A stretch of DNA of 7,103 bases, from contig MAXP01000162.1 in the NCBI GenBank assembly GCA_001751085.1, positions 10,033 through 17,135 of the forward strand, given 5' to 3'. Position numbers and translations under genes: made by a program. The first letter of the stretch is position 1. Each line of letters starts with the position of its first letter. Positions 1 to 5,220 of this stretch are shown here, piece after piece. The DNA is from Desulfobacterales bacterium C00003060. Lineage in GTDB: Bacteria; Desulfobacterota; Desulfobacteria; Desulfobacterales; C00003060. The notes beneath the pieces are model-generated. The model was given only the letters and a program-made list of their open reading frames with translations, was not told the origin of the DNA and ran no database searches.

Positions 1-89
1 TCCTCCAACCTCCAACGGACCGTGGCGACCCAAGATGAACGTATTTAATGGACGATTGCAAAACTCCAATTGTGACCGTGCAGAGTATA
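1..89. repeat. Direct repeat copy 1, upstream of the NifU-like gene
   Basis: This stretch matches 3727-3815 at 86 of 89 positions; the differences are at 7, 42 and 63. Similarity stops at about 89, just before the Shine-Dalgarno site of the NifU-like gene, exactly as copy 2 stops before that of the J-domain gene. The left end touches the window edge, so the repeat may extend further. It contains ATGs at 35 and 48 but no good Shine-Dalgarno before them, and I see no convincing -35/-10 pair. It could be a dispersed intergenic element, a duplicated leader or a recombination scar. Confidence 0.93.
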
Positions 90-90
90 C

Positions 91-96
91 AAGGAG
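91..96 (+). promoter_or_regulatory. Ribosome binding site deciding the NifU-like start
   Basis: AAGGAG lies 11 nt before the ATG at 108. The in-frame ATG at 48 lies inside the repeat and has no Shine-Dalgarno, so 108 is the better start. Confidence 0.75.
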
Positions 97-107
97 ACTA
101 TACCGGG

Positions 108-560
108 ATGAGCCCTTCATTTGACGAATTTGCGGAACACTTACAGGAAGAGATCGATCAGGATGTTATCCGGATCTATGGGGAAAAAGTGTATGAAAGA
201 TGGCGTAACCCAAAGTTTGCAGGACGCATGGAGAGCCCAACTGGGTACGGTCGAGTAACCGGCAACTGCGGGGATACAATGGAGGTCTTTCTGTATCTTG
301 AAGGGAAGACTGTTTCAGACGCCTCCTTTACCACAGACGGGTGCGGTGGCAGCGCGATCTGCGCTTCAGTTGCCTGTGAATTGTCCATAGGGAAAGAGCC
401 CGAACAGGTTGCAGATGTCACTGGCGAAATGATTCTCCAGGTACTCGGAGGCCTTCCTGAAGATGACCAGCATTGCGCTTTCCTGGCTGCCGAGACCCTG
501 CAGGCAGCCTTAGGTGATTGCATGTGTCGATACACTGACACCCAACCTCAGAAATCCTGA
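108..560 (+). CDS. NifU/IscU-like iron-sulfur cluster assembly scaffold protein
   Basis: This 150-residue cytoplasmic protein is a NifU N-terminal/IscU-type scaffold, a family on which Fe-S clusters are built from cysteine-desulfurase sulfur before transfer to apo-proteins. The three ligand cysteines are visible: C54 in GNCGD (with the adjacent regulatory D56), C79 in DGCGG and C123 in QHCAFLA, preceded by H122. Spacings of 25 and 44 residues are close to IscU. Extra cysteines occur at C85, C90 and near the C-terminus (CMC). The segment before H122-C123 reads LPEDD, so the LPPVK motif used by HscA on IscU is absent. There is no C-terminal NifU thioredoxin-like or [2Fe-2S] domain. Reading could start 20 codons earlier at 48, but those codons lie in the direct repeat. 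No cysteine desulfurase gene is visible nearby. The family call is firm; the exact start is less so. Confidence 0.9.
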   Translation: MSPSFDEFAEHLQEEIDQDVIRIYGEKVYERWRNPKFAGRMESPTGYGRVTGNCGDTMEVFLYLEGKTVSDASFTTDGCGGSAICASVACELSIGKEPEQVADVTGEMILQVLGGLPEDDQHCAFLAAETLQAALGDCMCRYTDTQPQKS

Positions 561-603
561 CGCCGTGTCAAGATCTCAGTAACCGCGTGGCTACATATAG
601 TGC

Positions 604-632
604 TTGACAAGTCAAAGCGCACGATATATTGT
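604..632 (+). promoter_or_regulatory. Sigma70-type promoter candidate for the 940-residue gene
   Basis: A consensus -35 TTGACA (604-609) is followed after 17 nt by TATTGT (627-632), or after 15 nt by the better-matching TATATT (625-630). The -35 lies within a TTGAC-AA-GTCAA inverted repeat (604-615), which could be an operator, though it may be chance. Transcription would start near 640, leaving a leader of about 105 nt before the ATG at 745. This is inferred from sequence only. Confidence 0.6.
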
Positions 633-658
633 GGTAAAAATTTTAGTGCTATTCTATG

Positions 659-669
659 ACTGTAACAGT
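659..669. promoter_or_regulatory. Short palindrome in the leader, possible operator
   Basis: ACTGT-A-ACAGT is a perfect 11-base palindrome about 20-30 nt downstream of the predicted transcription start. A repressor dimer could bind here, but it is too short to be confident, and it is not a LexA box because the half-site spacing is wrong. Confidence 0.25.
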
Positions 670-671
670 TG

Positions 672-693
672 AGGGTCTTTGGAAGATCCTTTT
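672..693 (+). terminator. Hairpin with short T-run: attenuator or weak intrinsic terminator
   Basis: AGGGTCTT (672-679) pairs with AAGATCCT (683-690) through eight pairs, one of them G-U, around a TGG loop. TTTT follows at 690-693. It lies between the promoter candidate and the 940-residue gene. It could therefore end read-through from the NifU-like gene, or attenuate transcription of the downstream gene. The T-run is short and the stem only moderately GC-rich, so termination would be weak. Confidence 0.4.
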
Positions 694-744
694 AGTGGTG
701 TGGATTCCGGCAACGGGTTGTACAGCGGGAGAGGTGGGTAAGTA

Positions 745-3567
745 ATGTCATCAAAAAAAAGGCTCAAGAGGCGTAAATCGCGTATGTCCAAGGCGTCCAC
801 TGGGCGACCCCAGAAGAAGGCTGCGCCGGACGGTAACGCCGCAAATTCCGCAAGATCTCAGCCGGCACCAGTTGACGGGGTGGTCGAGATTCGCCGGCTG
901 ATTTCCAAAGACAAATACAAGGCGGCTGTCACCAAGGCCAAGGAGTATCATAAACACCTTGGAACGCAGGAATCCGAAACGATTCTGGTTGATGCTTATG
1001 TTGGTCGAATCCGTGAGATGATCGATAAAGGCCTCGCGGTTGATGCCAGGGCGCTCATAGGATTGGTCAGGGACAGGTATTCTTCCGGCGGAAAGCGCCT
1101 TGATGAGATGGATGCCGTTATTTCTGTACGGAACGGTTTGATGGACGATTTTGTCCGTCCCTTGAACGATCCTGGTATCTCACAAGAGAAATGCATGGCC
1201 ATAGAGGACATTATCAAGCGGGAGTTGGTTGATCTCAACGCCCTGGCCCGGTGCGAAGCCCTTTCTCCCGACCATCCTCTCAAGAAAGGCGCTTTTGCTG
1301 TAGCCGAAGCGTTTGCAGCGGTTACAAGCGGTCCGGTCGAGGACGAGGACGAGGAGATTGCATTGTCCGGTGTCCCGCGCAGGAGTCCCATGGCGCCGTG
1401 GAAAATGATTGTTAGAGCGATTGCGTGTTTCTATCGCCATGATGATGAAGCATGCGAGAAATGCCTTCAGGCCATTGACGGTGAATCAGCCCCTGCCCGT
1501 TTTGTTCCTGTGATACGTGCCATGATAGGGGCGGAGTCCAACAAAGGATTCAAGGGAAACGCCAAATCTCTTATTGCAAAAGTTGATGGAAACGTAAAGG
1601 TGATCCACAATTCCCTCAAAACGCTGGACAAGATGCTGGACAGGGAAAATCCGATTAAGACACCCAAGGTGATCCGAGATACGGTATGCACGTGTGAACA
1701 AGCCTGTCCTGAGTTACTTGAAAAATTGAAGCAGCATATTTCCATTCGAGCGTGGATGAACGGATTTGAGGCCAAGAGTATCATAAGGGCCATGAAGGGC
1801 CCCTCCCTGAAAAACGCTTATTTTTGGCGGCTGCAAGCACGCGCATCGGAAGTAAGTGACCAGCCCCTTTGGGCATGTAGGCTGTGGGAAGAGTTTCGCA
1901 GGCACGCCATCCATGAGGGTTGGTTTTCCGGCGATGGCCCGGAAGTAGCGATTCTCTATATTCATATGGCGGAGATGCTGGGGAGATTGCCCGAGGATGA
2001 GCTTGAATCAAGACTGGAGAATTTTGAACATAGCTTTAGTGGATTAGGATTCTATTACGAAAAGCAGCCACAGTCTATTTTGGACGTGGTGAGTGAAGAT
2101 GCAGGGGAAGATATCAACACGTGTTTTCTCAATCCCGAGCGCCTGTACAGGCTGGCAAGCGAGATCGATCCCCGCCCGGAGACGTTCCAGCAGTGGCTGG
2201 ACTGGATAGAAAAAAACGATTCCGGCTGGAAGGAGACGGATGCAGTGGCCCTCGCCTGGCATGGTGCGCTTTCCAATGATACCCGGCCTCTTTTGTACCT
2301 GATGAAGTCAGCAGAGAAGAGAAACGCTCTCAAGAAAGCCCTTGGATACCTCGAAAAAGCCGAACGTCTAAATGGACTGAGTCCTGATGTTCGAAGGGCC
2401 AGGCTTCGCCTGCTGGTGGCGACTGCCATACGTCATCTGAAACAAACCAAAACGCATCTGGCAAAAAAGGATTTCAAAGAAATAGACATTCTTCCCCAGT
2501 CACGGGAAGGTGATCGTCCGGCATTTCTGGCAGCGTTAAGATGTATATGCGCAGTGATAGACAAGGAAGAATCCGAATTGTCGAGGTGGAGAGGCGAATT
2601 GATTAGAGTGCTTGAAAGCAGCCACACGGCAACCGTTGTTATGAAAGGACTGATCAGCGCTTGTAGGCTGCCTCAAGACATAGCGATTCGCCTGTCGGTC
2701 GCGACTGACTCATTGGGAGGGAATGATCTTGCCACCGGAGTGGCCAGAGCCTGTACCCTTGGCGACGACATGGGAGTGTCGTTCAATATCCCCGCGAAAT
2801 GGGAAGAATCTTTGTCCCTGTTTTTTGCCGAACAGGAGTGCCCTCTCGACACATCTCTGATTCGGGCACTTGCCGAGGCTGCATTGCGAAATAAAAACAT
2901 GGAACTTGCCTATTCCGCCTCAGGAGCGGGGCTCTTGCGGGGTGGAACAGATTCTGCGAAGTTTCTGCTCTTACGCGCTCGGTCTTTGCCGAGATGGATG
3001 GACCGGAGAGATGATTGTATCGCTGCCGCGACAGACATAGCCCGCAGGCAGAGAGATATGGACCTCCTTGATGAAGCAATCGAGCTCAAGCGTGGGGAAA
3101 AAGGTACGCGATATGGGTTTCCGATCTGGGACAGCATCATGGATAAAAGCGATTTCTCCATGGACACGGAAAAATCGGATGAAGTCATACATCGCGAGAA
3201 GGAAGCTCAAGGCTATCCATCGTCAGTGGACTACTTGCCCGATTATGACGACTATTATGATGACGATGACGATGACGATGACGACGATGAATGGTTTGAT
3301 GACCTACCATTTGATTTACCACCCGACATTCCCCCAGAGATATTTCCTCTTTTCATGGAGCTGCTTTTAGAACACGGGGGAATAAATGGCGAACTTCCTG
3401 ATCCTCAAGAACTCGCAGAAAAGGACCCTGACCTGATGGATAAAGTCCGTAAGATAATCCTCAAACATGCAGAAGCAAATGGTAAACTACCGGACCTTGA
3501 CGGCGGCCGGTTTCCAGGCACCAAAGGCAGATCAAAGAAATCCCGGCGGAAGGGACGCAGGAAGTAG
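745..3567 (+). CDS. Large uncharacterised helical (TPR-like) protein with aspartate run and basic ends
   Basis: I do not recognise this 940-residue protein. The start is supported by GAGGT at 731-735, 9 nt before the ATG. The N-terminus is strongly basic (KKRLKRRKSR at 4-13) and Pro/Ala-rich to about residue 43. Most of the rest looks like helical hairpins resembling tetratricopeptide/solenoid repeats, for example around 47-70, 219-262 and 520-560. There is no signal peptide or membrane segment. Cysteines cluster at 228, 237 and 240 and at 315, 317 and 321 (CxCx3C). Near the C-terminus are D833-YDDYY and ten aspartates at 839-848, then a Pro/Phe-rich stretch (851-872). Two copies of an H-x3-NG-x-LPD motif follow (H877 and H908, 31 residues apart), then a basic tail (928-940). 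It has its own promoter candidate, and the J-GrpE-Hsp70 operon follows after 264 nt. A scaffold, adaptor or chaperone-partner role is inference from architecture and position only. Confidence 0.9.
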   Translation: MSSKKRLKRRKSRMSKASTGRPQKKAAPDGNAANSARSQPAPVDGVVEIRRLISKDKYKAAVTKAKEYHKHLGTQESETILVDAYVGRIREMIDKGLAVDARALIGLVRDRYSSGGKRLDEMDAVISVRNGLMDDFVRPLNDPGISQEKCMAIEDIIKRELVDLNALARCEALSPDHPLKKGAFAVAEAFAAVTSGPVEDEDEEIALSGVPRRSPMAPWKMIVRAIACFYRHDDEACEKCLQAIDGESAPARFVPVIRAMIGAESNKGFKGNAKSLIAKVDGNVKVIHNSLKTLDKMLDRENPIKTPKVIRDTVCTCEQACPELLEKLKQHISIRAWMNGFEAKSIIRAMKGPSLKNAYFWRLQARASEVSDQPLWACRLWEEFRRHAIHEGWFSGDGPEVAILYIHMAEMLGRLPEDELESRLENFEHSFSGLGFYYEKQPQSILDVVSEDAGEDINTCFLNPERLYRLASEIDPRPETFQQWLDWIEKNDSGWKETDAVALAWHGALSNDTRPLLYLMKSAEKRNALKKALGYLEKAERLNGLSPDVRRARLRLLVATAIRHLKQTKTHLAKKDFKEIDILPQSREGDRPAFLAALRCICAVIDKEESELSRWRGELIRVLESSHTATVVMKGLISACRLPQDIAIRLSVATDSLGGNDLATGVARACTLGDDMGVSFNIPAKWEESLSLFFAEQECPLDTSLIRALAEAALRNKNMELAYSASGAGLLRGGTDSAKFLLLRARSLPRWMDRRDDCIAAATDIARRQRDMDLLDEAIELKRGEKGTRYGFPIWDSIMDKSDFSMDTEKSDEVIHREKEAQGYPSSVDYLPDYDDYYDDDDDDDDDDEWFDDLPFDLPPDIPPEIFPLFMELLLEHGGINGELPDPQELAEKDPDLMDKVRKIILKHAEANGKLPDLDGGRFPGTKGRSKKSRRKGRRK
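3259..3288 (+). repeat. GATGAC hexanucleotide repeat encoding polyaspartate
   Basis: Four perfect GATGAC units (3259-3282) followed by GACGAT encode D839-D848. Alternating GAT/GAC codons make this a short in-frame microsatellite. Gain or loss of three or six bases would change only the number of aspartates. Confidence 0.85.
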
Positions 3568-3626
3568 ATCGGTTGACGGCAAACCCAACTATATACTTCA
3601 CACGGCTACAATCTGCGCTTTTCTAA

Positions 3627-3656
3627 AGTCTGTTGTCCATAGTCAGTAGTCTGTTG
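3627..3656. repeat. Short spaced direct repeat in the intergenic region
   Basis: AGTCTGTTG occurs at 3627-3635 and again at 3648-3656, a 21-nt period, with related AGTC between. It sits directly before the inverted repeat and looks like part of a low-complexity dispersed intergenic repeat. I see no coding potential. Confidence 0.6.
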
Positions 3657-3662
3657 CATTCA

Positions 3663-3715
3663 GAGGTTGGAGGTTAGAGGCAAAGGAAAGACTCATCTCT
3701 TTTGCCTCCAACCTC
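3663..3715. repeat. Long imperfect inverted repeat (hairpin-forming)
   Basis: Bases 3670-3684 pair with 3701-3715 with one mismatch (A3676 against C3709), and 3685-3687 with 3698-3700 can extend the stem through a G-U pair. A second register pairs 3663-3673 perfectly with 3705-3715. No T-run follows, so it is not a standard intrinsic terminator, although it could stabilise the 3' end of the 940-residue gene's transcript. A smaller inverted repeat, CGGTCC (3724-3729) with GGACCG (3743-3748), follows and runs into the 89-bp repeat. The whole block resembles a dispersed palindromic element. Confidence 0.75.
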
Positions 3716-3726
3716 AAGCGAAGCGG

Positions 3727-3815
3727 TCCTCCGACCTCCAACGGACCGTGGCGACCCAAGATGAACGCATTTAATGGACGATTGCAAAGCTCCAATTGTG
3801 ACCGTGCAGAGTATA
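3727..3815. repeat. Direct repeat copy 2, upstream of the J-domain gene
   Basis: This is 86 of 89 identical to positions 1-89. Its right boundary falls two bases before the Shine-Dalgarno of the J-domain gene. Here the left flank is visible: a Cys-poor, CT-rich palindromic block (3663-3748) that overlaps the start of the repeat. The first copy therefore probably has a similar flank beyond the window edge. No clear sigma70 promoter is visible inside it. Confidence 0.93.
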
Positions 3816-3830
3816 ACAGGGGAGAAATGA
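3774..3830 (+). CDS. Possible 18-residue leader peptide ahead of the J-domain gene (speculative)
   Basis: An ATG inside repeat copy 2 opens an 18-codon frame, MDDCKAPIVTVQSITGEK. It ends in a TGA at 3828-3830, one base before the J-domain ATG. The same frame is open in copy 1, where it reads through into the NifU-like gene (MDDCKTPIVTVQSI and onward). The stop-start spacing would suit translational coupling. Against it, there is no Shine-Dalgarno before the ATG, and one of the three repeat differences changes an amino acid (Thr to Ala). It may be chance. Confidence 0.2.
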   Translation: MDDCKAPIVTVQSITGEK

Positions 3831-3831
3831 G

Positions 3832-4149
3832 ATGCCGAGAGATTATGACATCCCGGTGTTAGACGAGGACCCGAGAAAGATACTTGGCGTATCAGCCGAA
3901 GCCGATAAAGAAGAGATCCGGGCGGCTTATCTGAAAAAAATCAAGGAATACCCGCCGGACCGGTTGCCGGCGGAGTTCGAACGTATTCGGGATGCATATG
4001 GAATCCTGCGCGATCCGCGCATGCGTATGCGTATCATGTTGCAGTCAGCGGACCCGGAAGCGTCTCTGACCTCCTTGCTCGATAGCGCTATTGCAGAAAG
4101 GCGGTTCGTAGGGCCTGAAGCTTGGCTTGCTGCGATCAGGAGTCAATAG
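3832..4149 (+). CDS. Short J-domain protein with Pro-Pro-Asp in place of the HPD motif
   Basis: This 105-residue protein is a J-domain co-chaperone homologue, a family that delivers substrates to Hsp70 and triggers its ATPase. AGGGGAG at 3818-3824 lies 7 nt before the ATG. Helix I (about 12-19, DPRKILGV), helix II (26-40, KEEIRAAYLKKIKEY), the loop and helix III (47-59, with F49, A55 and Y56) fit the J-domain. The loop reads Y40-P41-P42-D43-R44, so the invariant histidine of HPD is proline. There is no Gly/Phe region, zinc finger or C-terminal substrate domain, only a 40-residue tail ending RRFVGPEAWLAAIRSQ. Replacing the HPD histidine in E. coli DnaJ abolishes DnaK stimulation, so this protein either works differently or only with its own Hsp70. 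The next gene starts 4 nt after its stop. Confidence 0.85.
   Translation: MPRDYDIPVLDEDPRKILGVSAEADKEEIRAAYLKKIKEYPPDRLPAEFERIRDAYGILRDPRMRMRIMLQSADPEASLTSLLDSAIAERRFVGPEAWLAAIRSQ
4138..4142 (+). promoter_or_regulatory. Ribosome binding site for the GrpE-like gene, inside the J-domain gene end
   Basis: AGGAG in the last codons of the J-domain gene lies 11 nt before the ATG at 4154 and supports that start over the TTG at 4127 and GTG at 4181. It also implies translational coupling between the two genes. Confidence 0.6.
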
Positions 4150-4153
4150 AAAT

Positions 4154-5173
4154 ATGTCTATTGATCTGCATGAACGCATCGTGTGGTGTAGACTGCACTG
4201 CACAAAAACATTTCGTAACTACTTCAATCGAATACAATGCAAAGGAAAATATGAGGGCACTCATTTAAAACAGCAAGGCCCGGATTCGGAACGTTCACGG
4301 GGACAGGTTCAGAAAAGTGAGTCGGGTCAACCGGTTCGGGAACAGATTCTACAACGCTTCGAAGCATGGCTTGAGCATGTATTGGATGAAGAAGAACCCT
4401 TGGAGGGAATTGCAGATGAGTTTCTCTCTGAGCTGGAAGATAAACGGGACCTGGACAGTATTGACGCGCCTGACAAAAGGCGTGATCTGTATTCCACGTG
4501 GTCCGCTATGACGGCTCTGACCCAGGAAGTCAAACTCCAAGGCCGCGCCTTTACACATCTGAATGATAAGTTAAAGCCGCTCTTAGGACTGGGCGACTCT
4601 ATTGAAACAGTCGTTGAAGCACATGCTGAAGCGCTATCCGATGCCAGGCGTATCGCCGAGGAAGCTCACGCCTCACGCAGCAAGAGAGACGATGAATTGC
4701 TGCGTGAAGTGGAACGCAAAACCAGGCGTGAAATCCTCAATGTACTTCTTGACACCAGGAACAGATTGGTCAGGGGGCTCCGGGGCGTACGCGAGAACCT
4801 CGGGAAGCTTGATAAATACCAGACCTCGGAGCGGCGGCTGAACAGATTTTTTTTCAAGCCGGACAATCGTATCAGTCACGTGCTTGACATCGTCAGTGCG
4901 CTCAGAGAGGGTTACACATTGAGCCTTGATCGACTTGATGAGGGCATGCAACAACTTGGGGTGCGTGAAATTTCGTGCGAGGGACAACCTTTTGATCCCA
5001 GGACTATGAACGTCGTGGACGTTGAGGAAAACGCCGACATGCCTGATGGAATGGTGCTTGAAGTATATCGGACGGGCTATATGCTGGACAGAGAGGTTTT
5101 TCATCCGGCTCAGGTAAAGGTTGCACGGGCTCCGATGGAAGCCATTACATTGAACCGCCAGAGCACGAGTTAG
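4154..5173 (+). CDS. Elongated GrpE-like nucleotide exchange factor
   Basis: GrpE homologues release ADP from Hsp70 and act as dimers through a long N-terminal helix and a C-terminal beta domain. The C-terminal domain is clear: GVREISCEGQPFDP (269-282), then VLEVYRTGYMLDREVFHPAQ and VKVAR ending at 325, matching the usual G-x-x-FDP and GY-x-L-R-x-L-P-A-x-V-x-V pattern. The HEAV that usually follows FDP is degenerate (MNVV). Ahead of it lie charged helices, including TWSAMTALTQEVKLQGRAF from 115 and a helix at about 148-205. At 339 residues it is well over 1.5 times the length of E. coli GrpE. Residues 1-60 are Cys- and basic-rich, encoded by AT-richer DNA, and look unconserved, so the true start is uncertain, but no other in-frame ATG, GTG or TTG fits well. 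The next gene follows after 47 nt, and the likely partner is that Hsp70. Confidence 0.85.
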   Translation: MSIDLHERIVWCRLHCTKTFRNYFNRIQCKGKYEGTHLKQQGPDSERSRGQVQKSESGQPVREQILQRFEAWLEHVLDEEEPLEGIADEFLSELEDKRDLDSIDAPDKRRDLYSTWSAMTALTQEVKLQGRAFTHLNDKLKPLLGLGDSIETVVEAHAEALSDARRIAEEAHASRSKRDDELLREVERKTRREILNVLLDTRNRLVRGLRGVRENLGKLDKYQTSERRLNRFFFKPDNRISHVLDIVSALREGYTLSLDRLDEGMQQLGVREISCEGQPFDPRTMNVVDVEENADMPDGMVLEVYRTGYMLDREVFHPAQVKVARAPMEAITLNRQSTS

Positions 5174-5207
5174 CCTCGCAGCTTGCAGCAGAACATTTTC
5201 AATCAAC

Positions 5208-5214
5208 AGGAGGT
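5208..5214 (+). promoter_or_regulatory. Strong ribosome binding site deciding the GTG start of the Hsp70 gene
   Basis: AGGAGGT, near-perfect to the anti-Shine-Dalgarno, sits 6 nt before the GTG at 5221. It places the start directly ahead of the Hsp70 N-terminal motif. Confidence 0.85.
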
Positions 5215-5220
5215 AAGATA

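Noticed and set aside
42..49. TATTTAAT in the repeat as a -10 element.
   Set aside because: No -35-like hexamer lies 16-18 nt upstream in either copy.
48..107. Start of the NifU-like gene at ATG 48 (170 residues).
   Set aside because: These 20 codons lie in the direct repeat, there is no Shine-Dalgarno before 48, and AAGGAG at 91-96 serves the ATG at 108. The longer form cannot be excluded.
35..121. Short frame from ATG 35, also open in copy 2 from 3761 (MN-x-FNGRLQ).
   Set aside because: It is in a different frame from both genes, ends at unrelated stops after the repeat, and lacks a Shine-Dalgarno.
659..669. LexA (SOS) box.
   Set aside because: CTGT and ACAG are separated by one base rather than the eight of the enterobacterial box.
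3068..3370. A 100-codon frame with a Met/Thr run overlapping the aspartate repeat.
   Set aside because: It is the out-of-frame reading of the GATGAC repeat within the 940-residue gene and has no sensible composition.
3573..3597. TTGACG followed by TATATA/TATACT, looking like a promoter just after the 940-residue gene.
   Set aside because: The spacing is 11-13 nt, too short for sigma70, and no better pairing is present.
3627..3815. CRISPR array or tandem-repeat array.
   Set aside because: Repeats are few, differ from one another, and have no regular spacers; no cas gene is present.
4673..5206. A 177-codon frame on the minus strand.
   Set aside because: It is antisense to the well-supported GrpE-like gene and has no recognisable features.
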